From Gemmatimonadota bacterium (GTDB lineage: Bacteria; Latescibacterota; UBA2968; UBA8231): a stretch of DNA of 64,000 bases. The DNA is taken from the NCBI GenBank assembly GCA_009841115.1, contig VXML01000030.1:2438-66437 (forward strand). The letters are read 5' to 3'. The first letter of the stretch is position 1. Each line of letters opens with the position of its first letter. This document shows positions 16,153 through 25,218 of this stretch, piece by piece. The notes under the pieces are model-generated. The model had not been told where the DNA came from. It was given only the letters and a program-made list of their open reading frames with translations, and did no database searches. A program made the translations under genes and the position numbers.

Positions 16153-17829
16153 TTAAAAAGGATTCGCGCCTAGTTCGAGGAGGGCGTGCCCCTGCCCTTG
16201 GCGGACGACTAAGAGTTTATTGGCAGGCACGTTCTCGACTGCGTGGGTGCTGCCGTTGGGATAGGTAATTTCGACGCGGTCGATGGCCTGCGCTGCGCCC
16301 AAGCCGAAGTGGACGCGCAAGTCGCTGTGCGAGAGGTAGCTGCCTGCGCCGTTGACCGTGCGCCACTGGTACTTGTCGGCCGCTTGCAGGCCGATGCGAG
16401 TGCCGATCCCATTGAGATTGTCCTCACGGCCAAAGACCTGCACTACGAGATAGTTTCCCGCATTTCCTCCATCATTGCGCAACAGAGTTGGCGCGTCGTT
16501 GAGTTCGACGACGAAGAGGTCGATATCGCCGTCGTCGTCGTAGTCGCCAAAGCTGGTGCCGCGACTGACTTTGGCCTGCGCTAGTCCGGGACCGGCTGAC
16601 AGTGGGGCGAAGCGACCGTCGCCCTCGTTGCGGAAGAGCTGATTGGGTTGGCGGTAAGTGGTGCCGGTTGCAGCTTGGTCAACCTGCGGATATACATGGC
16701 CGTTGGCGACGAAAAGGTCGAGGCGACCGTCGTTGTCGTAGTCGAAAAAGCGCGTTCCCCAACCCAACATCTCTACTGTGGCTGCGGCGAGGCCAGCCGT
16801 GGTCGTGACGTCGGAGAAACGCACGCCGCCCTCGTTGCGGTAGAGCGTATTGGTCTCGGTGAAAAAGTGAGTTACGTACAAGTCTGGGTCGCCATCTTGA
16901 TCGTAGTCGCCAAAGTCTGCGCCCATGCCGGCTTCGACATCGCCGTCGCCATTGTACGCCACGCCCGCGATGAGGGCGACGTCTTGAAAAGTGCCGTCGC
17001 CTTGGTTTTGGAAGAGCACATTGGGAGTTTCGTCGTTGGCGACAAAGAGGTCGCTATCGCCATCGGAATCGTAGTCGGCCGGGATCACGCCCAAGCCGTA
17101 ATAGCGGTTGGCGGCTGCCACGCCGGACGCTTGGGTGACGTCGGTAAATACACCATCACCTTCATTGCGGTAGAGCACGTCCGGCGCGCCGACTAAGCCT
17201 TTAGGGCCGCAATAGACGCGGAGGCCGCTGAAAAAGGTGCAGAGTTGTGGCTCAGCCGGCAGGTTCTCCGCATCGAAGACGACGTAGTTGGCCACGTAGA
17301 GGTCGAGGTCGCCGTCGCGGTCGTAGTCGAAAAAGGCCGCGCTGGCGCTGTATTGATCGCCGCCAACGTCTGCTTCTCGAATCACCTCGGCAAAGCGGTC
17401 GCCGCGATTGCGGTAGAGTACGTTGGCTCCGTAGTTGGTAACGTAGAGGTCTGGGTGACCGTCGTTGTCAATGTCGCCCACGGCCACGCCTCCGCCCCAA
17501 CCGGCGTCGCCGACCCCAGCTTCTCGGGTGATTTCCGCAAAAGTGCCGTCGCCGCGATTGCGGTAGAGCGCGTTGCCTGGCCCCGAGCGGTCGCGGTACG
17601 TGGCAAAGGTGGCTCCGTTGACTATGTAGAGGTCGAGGTCGCCGTCGGAGTCGTGGTCGAAGAAGGCCGCGCCGCTGCCGTGGGATTCCAAGATGTAGTG
17701 CTTTTCTTGCCCGCCAAATACATTGCGATAGGTGATGCCAGCGGCGGCGGTTTGGTCGCTAAATTGGGGTTGGGCGCGCAGGGGGAGGGCGCATAGCAGC
17801 GCGCCGCAAAACAGCGGAAAGACGCGCAA
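16153..17829 (-). CDS. CRTAC1-like FG-GAP/ASPIC exported protein
   Basis: 558 residues from a TTG at 17829, with a signal peptide (CGALLCALPLRAQ). Seven FG-GAP/VCBS blades carry the acidic core (HDSDGDLDLYIVN, DIDNDGHPDLYVTN, DYDDDGDIDLFVVE and others), followed by an ASPIC/UnbV domain (GIGTRIGL ... FGLGAAQAIDRVEITYPNGS). This is the propeller half of the fusion protein encoded at 11908-14151, without the TPR part. The start is one base after the stop of the HEAT-repeat gene, indicating coupled translation. Proteins of this family are exported; their role in bacteria is not settled. Confidence 0.88.
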   Translation of the reverse strand: MRVFPLFCGALLCALPLRAQPQFSDQTAAAGITYRNVFGGQEKHYILESHGSGAAFFDHDSDGDLDLYIVNGATFATYRDRSGPGNALYRNRGDGTFAEITREAGVGDAGWGGGVAVGDIDNDGHPDLYVTNYGANVLYRNRGDRFAEVIREADVGGDQYSASAAFFDYDRDGDLDLYVANYVVFDAENLPAEPQLCTFFSGLRVYCGPKGLVGAPDVLYRNEGDGVFTDVTQASGVAAANRYYGLGVIPADYDSDGDSDLFVANDETPNVLFQNQGDGTFQDVALIAGVAYNGDGDVEAGMGADFGDYDQDGDPDLYVTHFFTETNTLYRNEGGVRFSDVTTTAGLAAATVEMLGWGTRFFDYDNDGRLDLFVANGHVYPQVDQAATGTTYRQPNQLFRNEGDGRFAPLSAGPGLAQAKVSRGTSFGDYDDDGDIDLFVVELNDAPTLLRNDGGNAGNYLVVQVFGREDNLNGIGTRIGLQAADKYQWRTVNGAGSYLSHSDLRVHFGLGAAQAIDRVEITYPNGSTHAVENVPANKLLVVRQGQGHALLELGANPF

Positions 17830-17830
17830 A

Positions 17831-18649
17831 TTAGGGGGCGACCGCGTAGTTTAGGCCCGTGAGCAGATGCAATGCCTCTTTGGCGGCCTCGTGGTCGGGA
17901 CCTTCGCGCTCGGCGAACATGCGCTCTAGCGGCCTCACGGCTGTGGTGTCGCCGATGCGGCCGAGGGTGCGGGCGCTTTCTGCGCGGACCCAGATGTTGT
18001 CGTCGGTCAAGGCGAGGCACAGCGCGTCGAGGGCGCGATGCGTCCGGTGGTGTCCCAATAGCTGCGCGGCGATGTAGCGCACGTTGTCGTCGCGGTCGCG
18101 CAGCGCGGCGAGGGTTGCCGCTTCGGCCTCTGAGGTCCACAGAAACTGCAGCGCGGCGAGGGCCTGTCGGCGCACCGAGGGGATGGTATCCACCAAGGCG
18201 CGCACCAGAGAAGGCACGGCCGTGGTGTCGCGGAGATTGCCCAAGCTCCAAGCTGCCGCGCCGCGCACCTCGGGGACTGAGTCGTCGGCGAGGACGCTGG
18301 CCAAGGTCGCGTGGAGGTGGGGGTCGTCGAGTTGGCCGAGGGCGCGGACGGCCTGTTCGCGGACATGGCGGTTTTCGTCGCGGAGGAGTGATTTGAGGAA
18401 GGGTGTGGCGCGTCGGTCGCCGATTTGACCGAGGATTTGCGCGGCAATGTAGCGCAGGCTATCGCTGCCAGCGGTTGCGCGGTCCAGCAAAGGCTCGACG
18501 GCTGCGCTGCCTAGTTGCACCAAGGCGTGGCTGGCGTCGAGACGGACTTGACGCCTCGGATCGGCGAGTTGGTCGATATAGTATTCGGCCTGTTGTGCGG
18601 CGCAACTCAATAGGCCGGCGCAGAGGCTTGCTAGGGCGAGCTTGGACAT
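17831..18649 (-). CDS. HEAT-repeat lipoprotein
   Basis: 272 residues with a lipoprotein signal (ASLCAGLLSCAAQ). The mature protein is seven or eight HEAT/PBS-lyase-type repeats of about 31 residues, with the pattern DxxxxVRxxAAxxLGxxGD (for example NRHVREQAVRALGQLDD and NVRYIAAQLLGHH). Such repeats form a curved helical scaffold for protein contacts. It is the promoter-proximal member of a two-gene unit with the FG-GAP protein downstream. No catalytic residues are evident. Confidence 0.85.
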   Translation of the reverse strand: MSKLALASLCAGLLSCAAQQAEYYIDQLADPRRQVRLDASHALVQLGSAAVEPLLDRATAGSDSLRYIAAQILGQIGDRRATPFLKSLLRDENRHVREQAVRALGQLDDPHLHATLASVLADDSVPEVRGAAAWSLGNLRDTTAVPSLVRALVDTIPSVRRQALAALQFLWTSEAEAATLAALRDRDDNVRYIAAQLLGHHRTHRALDALCLALTDDNIWVRAESARTLGRIGDTTAVRPLERMFAEREGPDHEAAKEALHLLTGLNYAVAP

Positions 18650-18663
18650 GGGCGGCTTAAGTG

Positions 18664-18702
18664 AAAGCAGGTGTCAGGGATTAAAAACCTGACACCTGCT
18701 TT
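18664..18702. terminator. Perfect 15-bp palindrome, probable bidirectional terminator
   Basis: Arms AAAGCAGGTGTCAGG (18664-18678) and its exact reverse complement (18688-18702) enclose a 9-base loop. It lies between the DUF4159 gene stop and the HEAT gene start, both on the minus strand. Only short T runs follow, so termination efficiency is uncertain; it could also be a repeat-family palindrome. Confidence 0.6.
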
Positions 18703-18724
18703 GGGTTTAGCTTTGCAGTGAAGC

Positions 18725-19939
18725 CTAGTTGACCATCTGCATGAGGCGTTGGGTAATTGACCCTTCCTGCGTCAGGGCGTAGATGATGATGTTGACGGCT
18801 AGTTGTAGCTGGCGGGTCGAATCCCCGCCGCGTCCGTCGTTTTGCCAGCCCCAACCACCGTCACCGGGCGTGACACCCGCCAACCTGCCTTTGATGTAAT
18901 AGCCGCGCAGATAGTTCCAGGGCCTAACGCCCAATTTGCCTTGCCCTAGTGAGGGACTATAGCCGAAAGGCATACCCCCACTCAGATCGAAGAAGGAGGT
19001 AAAGACCGGGTGATCCTCCGGAAGGCGCTCGGACCAGAAATCCTTGCCGCGGACTAGGCCGCCGTACTTTTCCAACGCTTCTTCATGGATCCCACTGAGC
19101 ATAAAACCACCCGACATTAGGTATTGGGCCAAGTTGGCCATTTCAGCGTCGTTGGCGGCACCTTGGGGCTCGACGATGACTGGTATTTCCATCAGGCGCG
19201 GATCGTCGAACGTGATAAATCCAAGGAATTCGGCCTTGAGGCCGGTGTACTCGTTGAGTACGTCGCGGATTCGATCGATGGTTTTAACGCGGAGCGTGAC
19301 CGTGCCGTAGCCGGAGGTGCCGCCGGCCAGTGCCCGCGAGGACATGACTTGGGCCAGCTTGACAAAGCCCTTGATGGCCTGCTTGTCCGTGGCGTCTTGG
19401 ACGATAATGGCGCGGTAGCGACCAGTGTCCATGTTGTTGACGTCGAGCATCTCTAGGCCCATGTCAATTTTGTGTTCGGAGGTGCGGGTACTGGTCACGG
19501 CCGCTGCCGTTAGCTTGGGCTCTATGGTCATACCGCTCATCGTGCTGAAGGCAGTCTGCCCTGACAGGCGAATTCCCGAGCCACCGACGCCGGCGATTAG
19601 GCTGCGGGTGTTGAACGAGGCTGTGGCCTGTACTTGGTCCATGCGCGCTTGCGCTAGCTGGACTTCGCGGCGCGCGAGCTGGCGCTTGGGCTGGGGAATT
19701 TTGCGCAGTTCCAGCGGCTTGGTCAGGCGCGGCTCGCGCTTGATGAATTTGGTCGTCAGGGGCCGGGGTGTCTTCTTCTCGTCTTTTTCAAAAGGGTTGA
19801 TTGCAACGACGATGAGCAGAAGGGCCGCAGCAGAAGCTAGGGCGATAAAGAAGCCCCGGCGCAAGCGGCGGACCAGACTGTCAAGATCGAAGTCCTGAGT
19901 GGGCGAAGCAAAGCGCGTGGAGACCCATTTCTTACTCAT
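18725..19939 (-). CDS. DUF4159 protein with N-terminal membrane anchor
   Basis: 404 residues. A single transmembrane segment (FFIALASAAALLLIVVAINPF) near residues 29-50 is followed by a Lys/Pro/Arg-rich extended stretch (KKTPRPLTTKFIKREPRLTK) of the kind seen in TonB-like periplasmic linkers. A DUF4159 domain occupies roughly residues 165-404: FITFDDPRLMEIPVIVEPQG, AQYLMSGGFMLSG and DHPVFTSFFDLSGGMP. DUF4159 has a glutamine-amidotransferase-like fold and is often linked to gliding or envelope genes. The ATG overlaps the upstream gene stop by 4 bases and has GGAGGT before it. It is likely a partner of the gene upstream. Confidence 0.8.
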   Translation of the reverse strand: MSKKWVSTRFASPTQDFDLDSLVRRLRRGFFIALASAAALLLIVVAINPFEKDEKKTPRPLTTKFIKREPRLTKPLELRKIPQPKRQLARREVQLAQARMDQVQATASFNTRSLIAGVGGSGIRLSGQTAFSTMSGMTIEPKLTAAAVTSTRTSEHKIDMGLEMLDVNNMDTGRYRAIIVQDATDKQAIKGFVKLAQVMSSRALAGGTSGYGTVTLRVKTIDRIRDVLNEYTGLKAEFLGFITFDDPRLMEIPVIVEPQGAANDAEMANLAQYLMSGGFMLSGIHEEALEKYGGLVRGKDFWSERLPEDHPVFTSFFDLSGGMPFGYSPSLGQGKLGVRPWNYLRGYYIKGRLAGVTPGDGGWGWQNDGRGGDSTRQLQLAVNIIIYALTQEGSITQRLMQMVN

Positions 19940-20964
19940 AGTGACCTCCTCAAAGGACGTTTGGGGGAAATGACCCGGTCTTGGATCTGTAGGCCATCTC
20001 CGCGTTTTTTGAGCTTCTTGTCGAGTTTTCGCAGCCGAGCGATGGCCGTAGTAGAATCAACGTCAACCACCTCTATTTGCCCCACTTTCTGCTGCGATGG
20101 CCTAGGCCGCCACACATCGAACCGCATTCGCTTCATCAGACCGTGCCGAGCACCGATATTTAGCTGGACGTGGGGTTTGCCTTTCCGTTCGGGCAAGAGA
20201 GCCGCGATGCGGCCCTCTAGCGGCAAATTTGCGTCTAGGTCGGGCGCTAGATTGTCCGCTAGTCCCTTTAACACCCCTCGGGCAACGGCGAGGTCGCTGC
20301 TGGGCTTGGAGATGAACCAACGCTCGGCAACGTTTAGTGCGCGTTCTGTGGCAGGATCGGACATTTGCAAGCGGAGAAGATCGGCTAGGAAAGCCCGCGT
20401 TAAACCAGGATGTGACGCGCCTGGATACTTCCAAGTATTATAAAGGAATAGTTGTTCGTCATAAGGTATCACGGCTGAAGAGTCGCGCAAGTCCGACCAG
20501 AAAATTTTGTCGCGGTGCGGATCCTCCAACTTGACTTCGAGTTGACAGACGATGGAGGGCAGTGAAATCACCGTGTAAGACTGGTCTTCGCTTGGTCCTC
20601 TATCGTCTAATAGGCCCAAATTTTCGTAGTAATGAATAACTTGGTTGTGGTATGTCTTATGGGCTTTGTTGAAAGTGAAATGGGCGATGTAATCGATGGA
20701 TTCTTGCCCCGTGGGATCGCGGGCCTCGCGGATGCTCCGCAAGCGCACGACGCGGAAGCGGCCCAAGTCGGTAAAGATGTCTCTGATCGCTCGCTCGATT
20801 TCTCGCATCAGGCGGGGATGTTGCTCGGCGAGGTGGACGGGCAGGATCTCTTGCTCGACGAGATCGGTAAAGACCAAGCCGATGGTGTAGATGTGCGGCT
20901 GGGCGTTGGCCGCCTGGCCTCCGACTATGAAGACGAACAAGCCGATGAGGAAGAGATCTTTCAC
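19936..20964 (-). CDS. Exported protein, unknown function (possible CsgG/FlgT-like C-terminal fold)
   Basis: 342 residues from a GTG at 20964, with a signal peptide (FVFIVGGQAANAQ). The first half has an alpha/beta pattern (REIERAIRDIFTDLGRFRVVRLRSI) resembling the nucleotide-independent fold of CsgG/TolB-N-like periplasmic proteins. The C-terminal part (VQLNIGARHGLMKRMRFDVWR to VDVDSTTAIARLRKL) resembles the small barrel found at the end of flagellar FlgT or similar proteins. These are weak resemblances. It is the first gene of the operon with the DUF4159 gene and is divergent from the CBM9-like gene. Confidence 0.65.
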   Translation of the reverse strand: MKDLFLIGLFVFIVGGQAANAQPHIYTIGLVFTDLVEQEILPVHLAEQHPRLMREIERAIRDIFTDLGRFRVVRLRSIREARDPTGQESIDYIAHFTFNKAHKTYHNQVIHYYENLGLLDDRGPSEDQSYTVISLPSIVCQLEVKLEDPHRDKIFWSDLRDSSAVIPYDEQLFLYNTWKYPGASHPGLTRAFLADLLRLQMSDPATERALNVAERWFISKPSSDLAVARGVLKGLADNLAPDLDANLPLEGRIAALLPERKGKPHVQLNIGARHGLMKRMRFDVWRPRPSQQKVGQIEVVDVDSTTAIARLRKLDKKLKKRGDGLQIQDRVISPKRPLRRSL

Positions 20965-21054
20965 GGAATTAAACTATGCGTGATCGCAGTGGAAAACCTG
21001 TGGTTGCCTGTATTTAATGTATAATTTAGGTGATCTCGTAGAGCAACTTTTTTC

Positions 21055-21083
21055 TTGACAGCCTTTTGAAGGGCATTTATTAT
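21055..21083 (+). promoter_or_regulatory. Near-consensus sigma70 promoter
   Basis: TTGACA (21055-21060), a 17-base spacer, then TATTAT (21078-21083). The gene that follows starts at 21140 with AAGGAG at 21126. One of the strongest promoter-like sequences in the window, suggesting high expression. Confidence 0.8.
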
Positions 21084-21139
21084 GAATCGTTCATTTGAAC
21101 TTTTTCGTCCACTTCTCTTACAGCTAAGGAGATACAGCA

Positions 21140-22093
21140 ATGAAGAAGTTGACCCTTTTGGCCGCGGCCGCGGCCCTCTGCGTTACGACGCTGGCCGATG
21201 CCCAGCCGCCGATACGCTATTTCGATTTGCCCAAGTTCACCCAAGCTCCCACGCTCGACGGCGACCGCGCAACTGTTGCTGACGAGTGGGCTGGCGCGCT
21301 AGAATTCGACTGCTCGCCGAGCCAGATTCAGCTCGACGGTCAAGAGTTTGGCTGGCGCGATCAGGCGAACGAGTCCTCTGAAGTAAGCACCAACCAGCTC
21401 AATGAAAACGGCGAGACCGAAGTAGCTGGCGAGGGCCGCACCGACGCCGATGTCTCTTCGGTGATCTTGCAGGCGTGGGATGACGATGCCCTGTACTACA
21501 TCACCGAGGTTAGCGATAACGTCCGCGACACCGAGGGTGGCGGCGAGGCACGGGCTTGGTGGGAGCGCGACTCCATGTCTCTCTACCTCGACATGAACAA
21601 CGAAGATCACCCAGGTGGCGACCCGACCGGCGAGTACGTCAACCTGAATGTGGTCAACTTTATGGCCGTGCCTTTCGGCTCGAATGAACTGTCCGTCTGC
21701 TACATCACCACCGTGCAGAACCAGCGCGTGGATGTCCACGATCCCGATGCAATTGAGGGGTTTGAGTACGGCTTCCGCGACGCCGGTGACGAGTTTGGCG
21801 ATGAAGGCGACGCCGACTACGTGATCGAGGGGCGGATGGAGTGGGACACTTTTCTGCGCAACGGCAACCTCTTTGAAGCCCCTACGACCGGCTCGGAGAT
21901 GGGCTTCACTTGGCTGTTGGTTGACGCCGATGGCGAAGACGCCTATGGCGGCCAGATCCAGTGCGTAGCGTGGGCTGGTGGCAACCAGTCCGAGTTCGCC
22001 AACTGGGTCTTCGTGGATACGCCGGCTGGTCCGTCAGGTACCGCGGTCGAAGAAGATTCCTGGGGCCGCGTAAAGGAGACCTTCGTCCAATAG
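21140..22093 (+). CDS. Exported protein with CBM9/DOMON-like domain
   Basis: 317 residues with a clear signal peptide (LLAAAAALCVTTLADAQ). The mature part begins PTLDGDRATVADEWAGA, the usual opening of family 9 carbohydrate-binding-module-like domains, and contains AWDDDALYYITEVSDN and WWERDSMSLYLDMNN, typical of that beta-sandwich. These modules bind sugars or haem-like ligands at the cell surface. It has its own strong promoter and a strong terminator, so it is a monocistronic, probably abundant exported protein. Acidic overall. The ligand is unknown. Confidence 0.82.
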   Translation: MKKLTLLAAAAALCVTTLADAQPPIRYFDLPKFTQAPTLDGDRATVADEWAGALEFDCSPSQIQLDGQEFGWRDQANESSEVSTNQLNENGETEVAGEGRTDADVSSVILQAWDDDALYYITEVSDNVRDTEGGGEARAWWERDSMSLYLDMNNEDHPGGDPTGEYVNLNVVNFMAVPFGSNELSVCYITTVQNQRVDVHDPDAIEGFEYGFRDAGDEFGDEGDADYVIEGRMEWDTFLRNGNLFEAPTTGSEMGFTWLLVDADGEDAYGGQIQCVAWAGGNQSEFANWVFVDTPAGPSGTAVEEDSWGRVKETFVQ

Positions 22094-22118
22094 TCAATGA
22101 CTTTTGGATAGGTTAGAC

Positions 22119-22165
22119 AAAAACGGGAAGTGGGCTTGACGCCTGCTTCCCGTTTTTTTTTCTTG
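22119..22165 (+). terminator. Strong rho-independent terminator
   Basis: AAAAACGGGAAG pairs with CTTCCCGTTTTT, and the inner bases continue the stem with a few wobble pairs to a small loop, followed by a run of eight or nine T. It ends the CBM9-like transcript 25 bases after its stop. Confidence 0.92.
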
Positions 22166-22190
22166 ACCCGCGAGCTTGGGCAAATATATG
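22163..22190 (+). promoter_or_regulatory. Probable promoter of the envelope locus
   Basis: TTGACC (22163-22168), 16-base spacer, TATATG (22185-22190), directly after the terminator. The first gene starts at 22235 with GAGGGGT before it. Confidence 0.5.
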
Positions 22191-22234
22191 TTTTCGCCCA
22201 ACACCTAATTTTAAGTGACCCGCGAGGGGTTCTC

Positions 22235-25204
22235 ATGCTGTGTTTTCTAAAATGCCGTGTTGTCAAGCGCTGGGTGGCCTTGTCCGCGCTGGTTTGCGCT
22301 GGCTTGTCCGCACCGGCGGAGGCGCAGCGCCACCCCGAATCTGCTGGCCCGCTGCCCTATTACGACCCTTCTCCCGGCACGCCGCAAGACCCTCCGTGGA
22401 AAAAGCGCCCCGCTTTTATTCGCGGACCCCAAGACCGCTATGACCGAGGATTGGGGAGGGCTTTCCTCAACACCGCAGTCAGCGTTCCCTATCTCAACTA
22501 CGCCGACGAAAAGTACATTGCTTACTACCGCGAGACCGTTGCTTGGGCCACCCCGTCGGGCCGTCCCCTGAGCGCCCGCAACGTGGGTTGGGACCGGATG
22601 GGCAACTACATGGGCGGTGGCTATCAGCGGCTCCTGACAATAGAAGAGTCGCGCAGTGGCAGTGACTTTAGTGGGTATAGCTATATTGATCACAAGTATC
22701 GGTCGTTTCGGATCGGCCACTATACCCACAAGGATTTGCACTGGACCGCCACGTTGGGCAACGTGGGCACACGAGGCGGTGCTACGGATGTGCGCACCAT
22801 CTTCACGCCGCTGACGCTAGTCAACAGCAAGATGAGTGCGCTGCGCATGGACATCAACTACAAGGAGCGCGACCGAGCGACTCTGCTCTACTCGCGCGGC
22901 GGCGACCACGCTGGTGCCCAGTTGTTCTCCAAATGGGCGATTGGCCAAGAAGGCGACGACGCTTGGGACAACTCACCGGTGATGCTCTTTGGCGGCCACT
23001 GGCAGCACGAAGTGGGTCGCTTCGCCAGCGTTGGCGGTACGCTAATCAACCAGATTATGAGTTCGCCAGATTTGTCGCGCACTAGCGCTTGGCGCGGCGA
23101 TTTGCCCTATCAGATGCTCGGTCCCAAGACCATTCGCGTCTTCGTGGCCGATGACTCGCCCGATGACGCGCGGGCCAATGCCATTGTCTATGGCGTGGAC
23201 ATCCTCATTGAGGGTGCGCGTGGCACAGAGCCGGTGCGTCTGACTAGTCTCGACGATGATCCAGACTATGATCCAATGCTAGAAGCCGGGCCGCCCGAAG
23301 GCGGTGCCGTCCTCGCCGGTGGCGGGCTCGAGGCCGAGGGCAAAGTACCGGTGGTTTATACCTTTGTCCTTCCTGCGGACGTGACAGTGCGCTCGGCGCG
23401 CTTTGTCGCCGATGTGGCCGGCGATTATCGGGTCGGTGTCAGTCAGACTCACGACTTTTTCAACATCGATCGCCGGGGCACCGCAGCTATCACCGAGGTG
23501 GCTTGGCCAGCTCCCATTGCCAGCGCTGGTGAGCGGGCCATACGGCGTCCGTTCAAATGGTACACAGACGAAGACGAGGAACTTTACTACACCCTCATCC
23601 GCGCCGATGGCAGCGACGGGACTGGTGCCAATCGCCGGATGGTCTCCTTTGACTACGGCATTCCCACCGGGCAGAGCTTGGCCTCGATTAACTATCAGGT
23701 CGATCTGGTGGGGCTGGAAGTCAGTGGCGAGATGGCGCACAATCTGCAGAATTTCATGTTCCCGATTGGCAATAACGAAGGCCAGCGCAGCAGCGAGCGC
23801 GCCTTTGCGTGGTGGATCAAGGGCATCAAGAACGTCGCCGGCGGCTTAGCACTGGGAGGCGAGATATACCGCATGGAGCCTAACTACGGCGGCGGGTACG
23901 ATAGCTATCGCGGCGGCATGGCCTTCCACTACGATGGGCAGCCTGCTCCCGGCGGTAGAATCTCTACAGTTACCGAGGAATATCCCATCCACGAGGACAA
24001 CGACGATCACGACCGTTTCCCCGACGAACACGTTAGTGATACGGCCGTTGCCGAGCCGCGCACCCTGTATCCAGGATTTCCCAATGCCCAAGTGTACCCC
24101 GGCCTCGATGAGAACGTCGATAATATCCCGGACGTGGACCGCAACGAGAACTTCATTGTTGACTGGGAAGAGGCATTTCTGACCTACGATTCAGAGCCGC
24201 CTGAATTTGTCTATGGCATCGACTTCAACAACAACAACGTGCCCGACTTCCGCGAGAACGACGATAAGCCGGACTATCCCTACCCACGCGACCAAAAGGG
24301 CCGGCACATCTTCCTGCGCTACGACCGCTTGGGAAGTTGGGGCGAGTTTATCAGCATAGGCAGCTACGACAACCGCCAGATCGCCGGCCCGGGCAAATCC
24401 GAGGGGATGTACTTCCGCTACGCCTATGAGGTGGAAAAGCGCGGCGTCGGTGCACTGAACATTAACTTCGATGCCAAGCAGGTCAAAGACGACATCCCGG
24501 ATCACACCTACGTGTACCGAGTGCCCATTGACGATGTCGAGGCCATTAGCTGGTTTAACGAGCCGGACGGCCCGCCCGAGCGCGCGGGCTTTTGGCGGCC
24601 AGCGACGCCGGACGAGCTGTTAATGCGCGACAGCTTTGTGCATCTTTTCTTTTTCGACAGCACTTATCAGGGCTTCCACGGATTCAACATTGAAAACGGC
24701 TTCCTGTGGCAGCGCAACAGCCAAGCCGAAATTGAGCTTGAAGACGGCAGCGGGTTGTTACAGCCCCAAGACGTGCGCTCGCGTTTTTCCATTGTCAACA
24801 AGATCGACTACACCCATAGCTGGGGTGCCTTCAGCGTCACCCCTAAGTTGAAGCATCGGACGATCTTTGAGCAGGTTGACAGCGAAGATGTGCCGAGGAA
24901 ATCGTACAGCGACTTCATTCCCATCGTAATGGGGCGGTACAGGCTCACGCCCAAGACCAGCTTTCAGCTTGGCGTACAGGGGCTACCCTTGATGCCGTTT
25001 AAGCACTGGGATCGCGCCTATGAGGATGGGACGTACAGCCAGACTGATTATATGGCCATGCTGAGCATCACCGCAGACTACTTTGGCATCCGCGACAATT
25101 CGATATTCTTCGGCTATCAGCGCACACGACGGGACTTTAGCCATGCAGGGCGGCCCGATTCCAAGCAGGGCATCCTCTTTGTGGAACTAATATCCCCCTT
25201 CTAA
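22235..25204 (+). CDS. Giant outer-membrane barrel-like protein, copy A
   Basis: 989 residues from the ATG at 22235, which follows GAGGGG and begins a signal peptide (ALSALVCAGLSAPAEAQ). I do not recognise a named family. The body is beta-rich with alternating hydrophobic residues, and the last residue is Phe, as in many outer-membrane barrels. A segment near residues 630-690 has Asp/Asn-rich calcium-binding-like motifs (DENVDNIPDVDRNENFIVDW and DFNNNNVPDFREND). It is clearly paralogous to the protein at 29199-32120: shared LYNYxKEY-like N-terminal region, YDRxGNYxxxG, PVxxFGGHWxxE, DDSPDD, FDYGIPTGQ and YPYPRDxxG. Probably surface-exposed or a barrel translocon; inference only. Confidence 0.75.
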   Translation: MLCFLKCRVVKRWVALSALVCAGLSAPAEAQRHPESAGPLPYYDPSPGTPQDPPWKKRPAFIRGPQDRYDRGLGRAFLNTAVSVPYLNYADEKYIAYYRETVAWATPSGRPLSARNVGWDRMGNYMGGGYQRLLTIEESRSGSDFSGYSYIDHKYRSFRIGHYTHKDLHWTATLGNVGTRGGATDVRTIFTPLTLVNSKMSALRMDINYKERDRATLLYSRGGDHAGAQLFSKWAIGQEGDDAWDNSPVMLFGGHWQHEVGRFASVGGTLINQIMSSPDLSRTSAWRGDLPYQMLGPKTIRVFVADDSPDDARANAIVYGVDILIEGARGTEPVRLTSLDDDPDYDPMLEAGPPEGGAVLAGGGLEAEGKVPVVYTFVLPADVTVRSARFVADVAGDYRVGVSQTHDFFNIDRRGTAAITEVAWPAPIASAGERAIRRPFKWYTDEDEELYYTLIRADGSDGTGANRRMVSFDYGIPTGQSLASINYQVDLVGLEVSGEMAHNLQNFMFPIGNNEGQRSSERAFAWWIKGIKNVAGGLALGGEIYRMEPNYGGGYDSYRGGMAFHYDGQPAPGGRISTVTEEYPIHEDNDDHDRFPDEHVSDTAVAEPRTLYPGFPNAQVYPGLDENVDNIPDVDRNENFIVDWEEAFLTYDSEPPEFVYGIDFNNNNVPDFRENDDKPDYPYPRDQKGRHIFLRYDRLGSWGEFISIGSYDNRQIAGPGKSEGMYFRYAYEVEKRGVGALNINFDAKQVKDDIPDHTYVYRVPIDDVEAISWFNEPDGPPERAGFWRPATPDELLMRDSFVHLFFFDSTYQGFHGFNIENGFLWQRNSQAEIELEDGSGLLQPQDVRSRFSIVNKIDYTHSWGAFSVTPKLKHRTIFEQVDSEDVPRKSYSDFIPIVMGRYRLTPKTSFQLGVQGLPLMPFKHWDRAYEDGTYSQTDYMAMLSITADYFGIRDNSIFFGYQRTRRDFSHAGRPDSKQGILFVELISPF

Positions 25205-25218
25205 GGATGCGAATATAC

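Noticed and set aside
16648..17796. Long valine-rich frames on the plus strand opposite the FG-GAP gene
   Set aside because: They mirror the repeated GAT/GAC-rich codons of the propeller blades on the other strand; no start signal, no family features.
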